Below, one piece after another: positions 1-6,351 of a stretch of DNA of 8,393 bases. The position numbers and the translations under genes were made by a program. This DNA comes from Lentimicrobium sp. (lineage in GTDB: Bacteria > Bacteroidota > Bacteroidia > Bacteroidales > Lentimicrobiaceae): assembly GCA_013336205.1 (NCBI GenBank), contig JAAXUD010000092.1:1-8393 (forward strand). The letters are read 5' to 3'. Below the pieces are notes generated by a model. That model did not search any database, was not told where the DNA came from, and saw nothing but the letters and a program-made list of their open reading frames with translations. Every line of letters begins with the position of its first letter. Position 1 is the stretch's first letter.

Positions 1-260
1 CTACATTCGATATGATTGTTAGCTTTGCTCAAAATTGCAGGTACAAAGATTGTACACACACCACTGAAACAAACTGTGCAGTTCTTAAAGCAGTTGAAGA
101 GGGCAAAATTGATCAGAGTTCCTACGAAAATTACCTGAAAATGGGAAGAGAGAAAGCTCATTTTGAATCAACAGTTGCAGAGAAACGTAAAAAGGAGAAG
201 ATTTTCGGGAAAATCCTTAAGGATTATTTTGATAAGGACATAAAAAATAGAAAGGGCTGA
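1..260 (+). CDS. rsgA: Ribosome small-subunit-dependent GTPase A, C-terminal fragment (5' end outside window)
   Basis: Only the last 85 or so codons are present; the frame is open to the left edge (first whole codon at position 3) and ends in TGA. The fragment contains the RsgA/YjeQ zinc-binding signature Cys-x4-Cys-x-His-x5-Cys (CRYKDCTH then NC), followed by the family's AVEEGKI and YENYLKM segments and a basic C-terminal helix ending near FGKILKDY. From family knowledge, RsgA is a circularly permuted GTPase that binds the 30S subunit during late maturation, and the zinc domain contributes to ribosome binding. The GTPase and OB-fold domains must lie upstream and cannot be checked. The ATG at position 12 is an internal Met, not the start, because conserved-looking residues (TFD) precede it in frame. 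The identification rests on the zinc motif plus flanking residues and is fairly secure. Confidence 0.88.
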   Translation, partial: TFDMIVSFAQNCRYKDCTHTTETNCAVLKAVEEGKIDQSSYENYLKMGREKAHFESTVAEKRKKEKIFGKILKDYFDKDIKNRKG

Positions 261-305
261 TATAGACATGCAATTTTATCTGATAAACAGAAAAGATCTT
301 AACTT

Positions 306-332
306 AATCCGATAGCCATTAAAGGATTTTTT
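306..332 (+). terminator. Weak possible terminator after rsgA
   Basis: AATCC (306-310) can pair with GGATT (324-328) across a 13-base loop, and the right arm runs into a T tract ending at 332. The stem is only five base pairs, so this is a marginal candidate. It is placed sensibly, 46 bases after the rsgA stop. The rest of the 195-base gap to the next gene (261-455) shows no clear promoter of the TAnnTTTG type and no ORF worth calling. Confidence 0.25.
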
Positions 333-455
333 ACCAACTTTGAGGCTTCAGGCATCATGGTTTTTCAATAAGGGGTATCTGCAATTTTAGTTTTATCAGT
401 TTGAATTTTACCAGCCCCCCTGTATTTAACTAAAACTGTATCGCAGGATTAAACT

Positions 456-1460
456 ATGAGCAATTATATTTACAATCTGTTTAAACTCCCGGGCTTGTAT
501 CTTGCCTTCTACCGGAATTTAAATTTCCAGCAAGCGTTTATCCGCAAGCTGCTGTTGCCTGATATTCAGGCGGCCAGAAAAGTGAATGATGGTAGTCTTG
601 ATGAAAAGGACTTCAGAAAAATTACCAATTATTATGCCCTCGGCGTTCCGGCAATTCTGGGTGAAGCCTTTTGCAGCCTGAGGGGAAAGCGTATGTCGGA
701 GGATGAAAGACTGGCCTTGACCTGGTTTGGTGCCGCGACAGGCTTATTTGATGATTTCTTCGATAAAAGGAAAATGTCGGAAGATCACATCAGGAGGCTT
801 TTAAGTAAGCCGGAAGAAATTATTGCTGAAAGTTCCTTTGAAAGATTATCCCTGGATTTTTACCTGAAAGCACTGGCGCATACTGCCGATGCCGGTTTGC
901 TAAAGCGTGTCTTGTTGCAGGTGTTTGAAGCACAGATTTTAAGCAAAAGGCAAGTCGATCCGGCCATTGAAACTGATGAAATCAGGCATATAACATTTCT
1001 GAAGGGAGGTGTCTCTATTTTGCTTTACCGAAGCGTTTTTGGTGAATGCACGAATGAGGAGGAGAAACTGATGCTTATGAAAACCGGCGGTCTCGGGCAA
1101 TTGGAGAACGACATGTTTGATGTGTACAAGGATTCCAGGGATGGAATCAGAACGCTGGCAACAACGGAGAAAAATATAAGCAACCTTCGTAAAACATATA
1201 CCACACTGACGAAAGAAGTGGCCGGACTGGTTCATAATACCGCCTATCCGCACAAAAATAAACAAAAGTTTCTTGGCATACTTTCGCTGGTTGTATCCAA
1301 GGGATTTGTGTGCCTTGATAAGTTGGAGAAGATTGAACGGAAAACCAATAATACCTTCACCCCTGAAAACTATCGACGGGAAGATCTCATCTGTGATATG
1401 GAAAAGCCATTGAATATTTTCAGGTCCGTCCATTATTACGCGAAGTGTGATTTAAAATAA
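456..1460 (+). CDS. Class I isoprenoid/terpene synthase-like protein
   Basis: This 334-residue, largely helical protein has two features of the class I isoprenoid synthase fold. An aspartate-rich DDFFD (residues 99-103) sits in a hydrophobic helix after WFGAATGLF. About 115 residues later comes GQLENDMFDVYKD, giving N218-D219-x-x-D222-x-x-K225-D226 followed by GI. The second motif resembles both the second DDxxD of trans-prenyltransferases and the NSE motif of terpene cyclases, without matching either exactly. In this fold the two motifs hold three Mg2+ ions that bind the substrate diphosphate. Between them lies a basic stretch with KGG (183-185), possibly diphosphate-contacting. The N-terminal GGKRxRP-type IPP-binding motif of chain-elongating enzymes is not visible, so cyclisation or another diphosphate-dependent reaction seems likelier than chain elongation; that is inference. 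No signal peptide or membrane segment is evident. Neighbours contain no other isoprenoid gene. Substrate and product are unknown. The ATG gives a full-length protein; no clear ribosome site precedes it. Confidence 0.75.
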   Translation: MSNYIYNLFKLPGLYLAFYRNLNFQQAFIRKLLLPDIQAARKVNDGSLDEKDFRKITNYYALGVPAILGEAFCSLRGKRMSEDERLALTWFGAATGLFDDFFDKRKMSEDHIRRLLSKPEEIIAESSFERLSLDFYLKALAHTADAGLLKRVLLQVFEAQILSKRQVDPAIETDEIRHITFLKGGVSILLYRSVFGECTNEEEKLMLMKTGGLGQLENDMFDVYKDSRDGIRTLATTEKNISNLRKTYTTLTKEVAGLVHNTAYPHKNKQKFLGILSLVVSKGFVCLDKLEKIERKTNNTFTPENYRREDLICDMEKPLNIFRSVHYYAKCDLK

Positions 1461-1595
1461 AACCGCTTTCCTAAATTTGCTGGAAGAGATCAGGCTGATT
1501 AAAATTTTTCTGTCCATGAGTTGGGTTATGGCAGGTTTTTTGATTTAAATTTACATTGCTTTTTAAAATTTCACCAATACTTAAATTTTTATCTT

Positions 1596-2021
1596 ATGAA
1601 ACGCCCGGTAAAATTCCTTTATTTTTTCTTCTTATTTTTGGTTCCTTTCTTAAACTCTTGTGAACCTACAGATGATTTAGGACCTGATACGGGCGATCCG
1701 CGTGATAAATTCCTGGGCTCCTGGAATTTCAATGAATCTCCTGCTTCACGGGATATTGATGCCAGTTATAGCGTTACAATTTCTTACGATGCCAGCAATT
1801 CGTCGCAGGTGCTGCTTCGTAATTTTGCCAGTGCCGGTGGCCAATACAGTGCTTATGGCATCGTTACCTCAAACAGGATTACTGTCCCTTCGCAGGAAAT
1901 GGCTCCGGGTTTTATTGTTGAAGGTTCCGGAACAATGTCCTCCCTTGATGCAATGGACTGGGAATATAGCATTGAAGCCGGTGGTGATTTGGAGAATTTT
2001 ACTGCTTTTGCCTCCAAGTAA
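1596..2021 (+). CDS. Small lipoprotein of unknown function
   Basis: The start is set at the ATG at 1596, giving 141 residues. The longer in-frame reading from a TTG at 1521 adds 25 residues that would bury the signal peptide. From the ATG, a basic N-terminus (MKRPVK) is followed by a Phe/Leu-rich hydrophobic core and the lipobox LNSC (residues 19-22), so C22 should be lipidated and the protein exported. An Asp/Pro/Gly-rich linker follows, then a segment starting KFLGSWNF with alternating hydrophobic and polar residues suggestive of a small beta-rich domain. This pattern, with a WNF motif near the front and a GSGTMSS turn near the end, resembles small Bacteroidota lipoproteins of unknown role that I cannot name further. 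It is followed directly by a strong terminator. The gap of about 135 bases after the previous gene suggests separate transcription, but no convincing promoter was found. Confidence 0.75.
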   Translation: MKRPVKFLYFFFLFLVPFLNSCEPTDDLGPDTGDPRDKFLGSWNFNESPASRDIDASYSVTISYDASNSSQVLLRNFASAGGQYSAYGIVTSNRITVPSQEMAPGFIVEGSGTMSSLDAMDWEYSIEAGGDLENFTAFASK

Positions 2022-2035
2022 AATATGTTGTTTGA

Positions 2036-2083
2036 ATAAAAGAAAGAACCCTGCCGGTAATCCGACAGGGTTCTTTCTTTTAT
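2036..2083. terminator. Bidirectional rho-independent terminator
   Basis: An 18-base left arm (2036-2053, ending in AGAAAGAACCCTG) is the exact reverse complement of the right arm (2066-2083, beginning CAGGGTTCTTTCT). Inside, after one mismatch, CGG (2055-2057) pairs with CCG (2062-2064) around a TAAT loop. The outer stem is A-rich on the left and T-rich on the right, so transcripts in either direction end in a U-rich tract. It lies between the stop codons of two convergent genes, the lipoprotein at 1596-2021 and the DUF4296 gene on the minus strand, and should serve both. Confidence 0.93.
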
Positions 2084-2094
2084 CATTGACTGGT

Positions 2095-2526
2095 TTATTT
2101 GATTTTTATCTTACTCTTACTCTTGATTATAGTGGTATCAGCCGGTGTTTTCTTCAGGTTTGAAACGCTGTCCTTGTGCCTGGTCAGTGTGATGATAACA
2201 GAGTCAGACATCGCCTGAAAATCTTCTAAATCGATCTGGTAATACCTCAGGTTCTCCTTGAATTGTTCAGGTGTAACGCCATAAAAACTGTAAAGTGAGT
2301 CGTAGCTCTGTGCCGCAATCTTTTTAATGCTGTCGCGCGAGAGCTTAACCTGTTTCGCTTTGAGTGCGGCTTCTGTTAGTTCCATATCGGCCATCAGGCG
2401 TATCATCTGTTCGCGCGGAATCTGTTTCTGACCGGATGCAAACTCTTTCTGATCATTTATACAGCCTGTCAGGCCAATGATAAGTGACACTAAAAGAATG
2501 CTGATATAACCTTTGCCTGATCTCAC
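2095..2526 (-). CDS. DUF4296 domain lipoprotein
   Basis: This 143-residue protein begins with a basic N-terminus, a hydrophobic core and the lipobox LTGC (residues 19-22), predicting a lipoprotein anchored at C22. The mature part carries the DUF4296 pattern: IPREQMIRLMADMELTEAAL (about 36-55), then a helical region with SYDSLYSFYGVTPEQFKENLRYY (about 74-96). DUF4296 proteins are common in Bacteroidota and have no established function. The C-terminus is a Lys/Ser/Ile low-complexity tail (KSKSKIKIK). The start codon lies 2 bases after the stop of the upstream OmpH-like gene, so the two are almost certainly cotranscribed and probably translationally coupled. It ends 12 bases from the shared terminator. 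Confidence 0.85.
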   Translation of the reverse strand: MRSGKGYISILLVSLIIGLTGCINDQKEFASGQKQIPREQMIRLMADMELTEAALKAKQVKLSRDSIKKIAAQSYDSLYSFYGVTPEQFKENLRYYQIDLEDFQAMSDSVIITLTRHKDSVSNLKKTPADTTIIKSKSKIKIK

Positions 2527-2528
2527 GA

Positions 2529-3221
2529 TTATTTTGCGCTTTTTACGTACTCTTCATTCAGAAGCTTAACTACTTCTTTGGTAATATCGAGCGAGTCGTT
2601 GGCATTAAGTATGTTTCCCCCTTTGTTAAAGGAAAGGATATAGTCGAATTTCATTTGTTTGTTATACCGCGCCAGGAAATTATTCAGGCTGTCGAGCAGT
2701 AAAAGATTCAGGTCGTATTCCTGTTTCGAAAGTTCTGATGAGTATTTTTCGCGAAGCTCATAAAGCTTTTGCTGTTCACCCATTAATTGACCATAGATTT
2801 CCTGGGCAGATGCTTCAGAGATAGATTTTTTATCTACCTGTTCCTGGAAATAGGCAGCATCTTTTTCAAAGGCAGCCTGTTTGCTTTTTAGCTCGTTTTC
2901 AAGCCTGAGTGTTTTAGATTCAAGCTCCGTCCGCATCGATTTTACCAGGTCGTACTGGGCAAGGATGCTGTCGCTGTTAACATAGGCAACAGTAACTGAA
3001 CCCGTAGAAGCCTTCTGAAGCAGTGCCATATTAGGGGCGTTTTCTTTCCCCGGCATAAGTACGATAAAGTATAAGACCACCAATCCTATAAAAAGGATGA
3101 TATTTATAATTGGCAACAGTTTATTAAAGCTGAACTTCCCCGTTTCTTTTACGGGTATTGAAATCTGCTCTTTAGCGGTTTCCTGCATTTCTGCGTTGGG
3201 GGTTACATTCTCATCCTGCAT
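2529..3221 (-). CDS. OmpH/Skp-family protein with N-terminal membrane anchor
   Basis: The 230-residue protein has a polar cytoplasmic N-terminus of about 34 residues, one transmembrane segment (about 35-56, LPIINIILFIGLVVLYFIVL), and then an OmpH-like domain. That domain starts with VAYVNSDSIL (about 78-87), continues through a long charged coiled-coil region (about 90-170, rich in Glu, Lys and Gln), and returns with FDYILSFNKGGNILNANDSLDITKEVV (about 192-218), the usual closing strand and helix. Skp/OmpH proteins are periplasmic chaperones that grip unfolded outer-membrane proteins with helical tentacles. This one differs from classical Skp in having an internal signal anchor rather than a cleaved signal peptide, so it is probably tethered to the inner membrane facing the periplasm. 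It is first in a two-gene operon with the DUF4296 lipoprotein. A matching promoter lies about 30 bases upstream. Confidence 0.87.
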   Translation of the reverse strand: MQDENVTPNAEMQETAKEQISIPVKETGKFSFNKLLPIINIILFIGLVVLYFIVLMPGKENAPNMALLQKASTGSVTVAYVNSDSILAQYDLVKSMRTELESKTLRLENELKSKQAAFEKDAAYFQEQVDKKSISEASAQEIYGQLMGEQQKLYELREKYSSELSKQEYDLNLLLLDSLNNFLARYNKQMKFDYILSFNKGGNILNANDSLDITKEVVKLLNEEYVKSAK

Positions 3222-3247
3222 ATTATTGTATTTTTTTGATTGGTCGA

Positions 3248-3281
3248 CAAAATTAAACTAAAAAAACAAGGCCGGCAAAAA
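3248..3281 (-). promoter_or_regulatory. Bacteroidota-type promoter for the OmpH-like/DUF4296 operon
   Basis: Read on the minus strand, TTTTTG (3281 to 3276) is followed after 20 bases by TAATTTTG (3255 to 3248). This matches the Bacteroidota primary-sigma consensus, TTTG near -33 and TAnnTTTG near -7. Transcription would begin near 3242, giving a leader of about 20 bases before the ATG at 3221. The -33 element lies inside the loop of the terminator hairpin at 3264-3298, so the end of the recQ transcript and the start of this operon overlap. Confidence 0.7.
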
Positions 3282-3298
3282 TACCTGAAGCCTTGTTT
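3264..3298 (-). terminator. Rho-independent terminator downstream of recQ
   Basis: On the minus strand AAACAAGGC (3298 to 3290) pairs perfectly with GCCTTGTTT (3272 to 3264) around a 17-base loop, and the right arm continues into a run of seven or more Ts. The orientation fits termination of transcripts coming from recQ, 280 bases upstream on this strand. The fairly long loop lowers certainty a little. Confidence 0.7.
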
Positions 3299-3423
3299 CT
3301 TAACTAATCACTAATTATTATGCAAAAACCAATTTACATTACTGACTAACTACTTTTTGCTTTAGCCTTTGAGCCAGCCTACTCTGCATTACGTCGGGCA
3401 AACTTTTTGCTTTAGACTTTTTA

Positions 3424-3453
3424 CCTGTCTGCTTGGTTGCCCAAGCAATCAGG
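3424..3453. repeat. Imperfect inverted repeat inside the heptamer array
   Basis: TGCTTGG (3430-3436) and CCAAGCA (3441-3447) form a perfect 7-base-pair stem around a TTGC loop. It is extended, after a 2 by 2 mismatch, by CCTG (3424-3427) pairing with CAGG (3450-3453). It fills most of the second GC-rich insert. There is no T tract typical of a terminator on either side, although the flanking heptamers are T-rich on the plus strand. Confidence 0.7.
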
Positions 3454-3499
3454 CAGGCTTTAAGCTTTGATCTTTGATCTTTAGACTTTTTACTTTGAA

Positions 3500-3536
3500 C
3501 CGCCGAAGGCGATTGAACGCCCGCAGGGCATTTGAA
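3500..3536. repeat. Tandem pair of small GC-rich hairpins inside the heptamer array
   Basis: The insert splits into two similar halves. The first contains CGCC-GAA-GGCG followed by ATTGAA; the second contains GCCC-GCA-GGGC followed by ATTTGAA. Each half is a 4-base-pair GC stem with a three-base loop ending in a TTGAA-like tail that matches the end of the CTTTGAA heptamer. The different stem sequences with preserved pairing look like related units with compensatory change. Confidence 0.7.
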
Positions 3537-3578
3537 CTTTGAACTTTTTACTTTAGACTTTAGACTTTTTACTTCCCC

Positions 3579-5786
3579 TTAATTCCCCAGGTCAGACATA
3601 AATTTAATGCGCATCAGCCTGACTTCTTCCTCGGTAAATTCTTCTTCTCCAAGCTCCTCAATAGCATCTTCAATTGAATCGCTTTCGGCTTCACGGAAAT
3701 AATCATAAATTTCTTCCTGGTGATAAGGATCAACATATTCATTTACATAATAGTTCAGGTCCAGTTTGGTGCCGGCAGAGACTATACGTTCAATTTCGGT
3801 GAGCAGTTCGCTGATCGTGATGCTTTTGGCTAAGGCAATGTCTTCGAGCGAGAGCTTCCGGTCAATATTCTGGATGATGTAAACTTTCAGTCCTGATTTA
3901 TTAACCACCGACTTAACCACCATATCCATGGGGCGCATTATCTCGTTTTCTTCAACATAGGTTTTAATCAGGTCGATAAATGGCAAACCATACTTTTGGG
4001 CTTTGCCTGCACCCACCCCGGTAATCTGTTTCATTTCATCCACCGTGATCGGGTATTGGATGGCCATGTCTTCGAGGGAAGGATCCTGGAAGATGACAAA
4101 CGGAGGCAGGTTTTCCTTGCGTGAGATTTCTTTGCGGAGATCTTTGAGCATAGAAAACAGGACTTTATCAGCAGTACTGGTTTTTGAACCACCACCTGCA
4201 AAGAAGTCATCCTCTTCAGCATTCTCATAGTCATGATCACGGGTAAGCATGATTGAGTATGGCTTTTTCAGGAATTTATGTCCCTCTGGTGTTACTTTGA
4301 GCAAGCCATAATTCTCAATATCCTTTGCCAGCAGTCGTTCAATCAGCATCTGCCTGATTACCGCGTTCCAGTATTTTTCATCGTGTTCAACCCCTTTGCC
4401 AAATACCTCGAGCTGATTGTGCTTGAAAGATTTGTTGTTGGCCGATAGTTTTCCGGTGATAACACCAATAACATGCTTGGCTTTGAAGAGTTGCTTTAGT
4501 ACGATTACAGTTTCCAGCACCAGTTCAACGGCTTCTCTGCCTTCGAATTTAGTCTTGGGATGTAAACAATTGTCGCAGCTGCCACAATTGTCTTCCTTGT
4601 AAACTTCTCCAAAATAGTGAAGCAACTGTTTCCTCCGGCAAACGGAAGATTCAGCATAAGCAACGGTTTCGATCAGCAACTGACTGGCAATTTCCTGTTC
4701 GGCAACCGATTTGTTTTTATTGAATTTCTCCAGTTTCTGAATATCATCATAGCTGTAGAAAGCAATGCAATTGCCTTCGCCATCATCACGTCCTGAACGA
4801 CCGGTTTCCTGGTAATAGCCTTCCAGGCTTTTAGGAATATCATGGTGAATGACATAACGAACATCCGGTTTGTCGATACCCATCCCAAAAGCAATGGTAG
4901 CTACGATTACATCGATTTCCTCCATCAGAAACTTATCCTGATTGATCACCCTGGTAGCAGAATCAAGACCTGCATGATAGGGGAGGGCTTTAATACCGTT
5001 CACCTGAAGTGTTTCAGCCAGTTCTTCAACTTTCTTGCGGCTCAGGCAATAAACGATGCCCGACTTGCCCATCTGCGATTTGATGTATTTAATAATGTCT
5101 TTGATTACTTCTTCGCCCTTTGACCGTACTTCATAATAGAGGTTTGGCCTGTTAAATGAGGAAATAAACAAAGTAGAATCCATCATATTCAGATTTTTCT
5201 GAATATCCTGCTGAACCTTGGGTGTGGCAGTTGCAGTTAGGGCGATTATCGGAACCCGTTTGCCGATTGCTTCAATAATCGGACGTAAGCGGCGGTATTC
5301 AGGTCTGAAATCGTGCCCCCATTCCGAAATACAATGGGCTTCGTCTATGGCAAAAAATGAAATATTGATTTCTTTAAAGAACTGTACATTTTCATCCTTG
5401 GTAAGCGACTCGGGCGCAACATAGAGTAATTTGGTTTTACCACTTGTCAGATCTTTCTTAACATCTGTTATTTCCTGTTTTGAAAGAGAGGAGTTCATAA
5501 AATGAGCAATACCCTGTTCTGCCCCGAAATTCCGGATTGCGTCAACCTGGTTTTTCATCAGGGCAATCAACGGGGATATAATGATAGCCGTTCCAGGGCT
5601 GATAATAGCCGGTAACTGATAGCACATCGACTTCCCCCCGCCAGTTGGCATAATGACGAAAGTGTCTTTACCATCAAGCAGATTTTTGATAATAGCTTCC
5701 TGATTACCTTTAAACGAGTCGAACCCGAATATCTTTTTCAACAACTCGTTAAGAGAATAATTTTCAACATTCTTCATTTCAATCAT
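3579..5786 (-). CDS. recQ: ATP-dependent DNA helicase RecQ
   Basis: This 735-residue protein carries the full RecQ set in order. The SF2 helicase core has Walker A PTGGGKS (47-53), DEAH (148-151), ALTATATPK (182-190), SSFNRPNLYY (209-218), YHAGLD (270-275), and motif VI QETGRSGRD (326-334). The zinc site is C383, C401, C404 and C407 (CGSCDNC). An RQC winged-helix region (about 410-515) and an HRDC domain (about 540-615, with ITGVGAGKAQKYG) follow. The last 120 residues contain a helix-turn-helix-like segment (KLSLEDIALAKSITISELL, 644-662) of the kind found at RecQ C-termini (HTH_40), and then a very acidic tail. RecQ unwinds DNA 3' to 5' in recombinational repair and stalled-fork processing. 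All core motifs appear intact. It is longer than the E. coli protein (about 610) because of this C-terminal extension. ATG at 5786 is used; an in-frame ATG at 5777 is an alternative. It is divergent from kdsD. Confidence 0.97.
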   Translation of the reverse strand: MIEMKNVENYSLNELLKKIFGFDSFKGNQEAIIKNLLDGKDTFVIMPTGGGKSMCYQLPAIISPGTAIIISPLIALMKNQVDAIRNFGAEQGIAHFMNSSLSKQEITDVKKDLTSGKTKLLYVAPESLTKDENVQFFKEINISFFAIDEAHCISEWGHDFRPEYRRLRPIIEAIGKRVPIIALTATATPKVQQDIQKNLNMMDSTLFISSFNRPNLYYEVRSKGEEVIKDIIKYIKSQMGKSGIVYCLSRKKVEELAETLQVNGIKALPYHAGLDSATRVINQDKFLMEEIDVIVATIAFGMGIDKPDVRYVIHHDIPKSLEGYYQETGRSGRDDGEGNCIAFYSYDDIQKLEKFNKNKSVAEQEIASQLLIETVAYAESSVCRRKQLLHYFGEVYKEDNCGSCDNCLHPKTKFEGREAVELVLETVIVLKQLFKAKHVIGVITGKLSANNKSFKHNQLEVFGKGVEHDEKYWNAVIRQMLIERLLAKDIENYGLLKVTPEGHKFLKKPYSIMLTRDHDYENAEEDDFFAGGGSKTSTADKVLFSMLKDLRKEISRKENLPPFVIFQDPSLEDMAIQYPITVDEMKQITGVGAGKAQKYGLPFIDLIKTYVEENEIMRPMDMVVKSVVNKSGLKVYIIQNIDRKLSLEDIALAKSITISELLTEIERIVSAGTKLDLNYYVNEYVDPYHQEEIYDYFREAESDSIEDAIEELGEEEFTEEEVRLMRIKFMSDLGN

Positions 5787-5856
5787 ATTTTATGTATTCC
5801 CCGGAATGGTGGGAAAAAAACCAAACCTCAGCAAAGTATAAACCCGGTAGTATTAA

Positions 5857-5889
5857 CAAATTTAATCAATACATGCTTACAAATCAACT
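5857..5889 (-). promoter_or_regulatory. Probable recQ promoter
   Basis: On the minus strand AAGTTG (ending at 5885) is followed after 20 bases by TAAATTTG (5864 to 5857), matching the TTG / TAnnTTTG Bacteroidota promoter pattern with the same spacing as the promoter upstream of the OmpH-like gene. Transcription would start near 5850 and give a leader of about 65 bases before the recQ ATG. Confidence 0.6.
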
Positions 5890-6306
5890 TTTTTGTTTCA
5901 TGACTATAAAAATAGTCTTCTTTTATTTGCAATTTGTAATCCCTTATTTCTTAACTGACTGTTTTTAAGGCAATCTGTTGTTTTTAATTCTTTTTTCCGG
6001 TATTCAGGAAAGGCCAAAATAATTTTCTACCTTATTAAAGTAGCAACCAATCTCAAAAACCATGTATGAAAATCATACCTGATATCCGGTGCCATTATAA
6101 CAGGCATTTCCTAAACTGCTTTAATTTCCCGGTAAAAGCAGTTGGTTTTTCCGGATTCTAAAAAGGAGTACAAATTTCTAAAAAATTTCTATTCATGCAA
6201 TTAACTTATTATTTGTTTTCATAAATGGTATAATTTATAGTTTTTTAACGGAACATCTCAATGCTGGCGTCTGTTTCAGTTGTAACTAACACCTGATTAT
6301 TGTTGT
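5890..6306. other. AT-rich intergenic region without genes
   Basis: This is the middle of the 741-base gap between divergent recQ and kdsD. No ORF of credible length or composition is present. Two small inverted repeats can be seen. GACTAT-AAAA-ATAGTC (5902-5917) is followed on the plus strand by a T-rich run. AACTGCTTT (6114-6122) pairs with AAAGCAGTT (6135-6143) around a 12-base loop, followed by GGTTTTT, which is terminator-like for plus-strand transcription. No plus-strand TAnnTTTG element precedes either, so a small RNA gene cannot be called. The region may hold regulatory sites or decayed sequence. Confidence 0.5.
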
Positions 6307-6314
6307 ATCTTTGC
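6307..6314 (+). promoter_or_regulatory. Probable kdsD promoter, -7 element TATCTTTG
   Basis: TATCTTTG followed by CA is a very good match to the Bacteroidota -7 consensus TAnnTTTG. A TTG at 6280-6282 is the nearest upstream -33 candidate but is 24 bases away, slightly farther than usual. Transcription would begin near 6320, which leaves an unusually long leader of about 200 bases before the kdsD ATG at 6528. Confidence 0.6.
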
Positions 6315-6351
6315 ATCCCTTAAAAATTATTTTTAAGCAAAACCGGCAAAA

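Larger units (their letters stand above)
3353..3574. repeat. Degenerate heptamer array (CTTTNNN) with GC-rich inserts
   Basis: Seventeen 7-base units beginning CTTT occur in four in-phase blocks: 3353-3373 (3 units), 3403-3423 (3), 3458-3499 (6) and 3537-3571 (5), with a last partial CTT at 3572-3574. The commonest units are CTTTTTA, CTTTAGA and CTTTGAA/T. The blocks are separated by GC-rich inserts of 29, 34 and 37 bases. The array begins 4 bases beyond the recQ stop codon, so in recQ mRNA it would be a 3' untranslated region of repeated NNNAAAG units. Similar CTTTAGA/CTTTGAA tracts are, from memory, seen between genes in environmental Bacteroidota, with no function I know of. It does not encode a protein of note on either strand. 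The adjoining stretch 3302-3352 is AT-rich and otherwise featureless. Confidence 0.85.

Noticed and set aside
939..1433. 164-codon minus-strand open frame
   Set aside because: It lies entirely inside the isoprenoid-synthase-like gene in another frame; the plus-strand product has recognisable catalytic motifs and this one has none.
1489..1510. ATCA-GGC-TGAT hairpin before an A/T run, as a terminator for the isoprenoid-synthase-like gene
   Set aside because: The stem is four base pairs with a three-base loop, and the following TAAAATTTTT is not a clean T tract; too weak to call.
1702..2163. 153-codon plus-strand open frame
   Set aside because: It overlaps the lipoprotein gene in another frame and runs through the terminator into the convergent DUF4296 gene, with no domain of its own.
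3320..3349. Nine-codon ORF starting ATGCAAAAACC
   Set aside because: The start looks like a typical Bacteroidota gene start, but the peptide is nine residues with no supporting signal; chance is the simpler reading.
3353..3571. Possible CRISPR array
   Set aside because: The repeated unit is only 7 bases and runs head to tail; the inserts differ in length and are palindromic, and no repeats of 23 or more bases, uniform spacers or cas genes are present.
6229..6234. TATAAT, an E. coli-like -10 box
   Set aside because: The window uses the Bacteroidota TAnnTTTG element elsewhere and the region is very AT-rich, so a TATAAT match carries little weight; no TTGACA-like partner is present.
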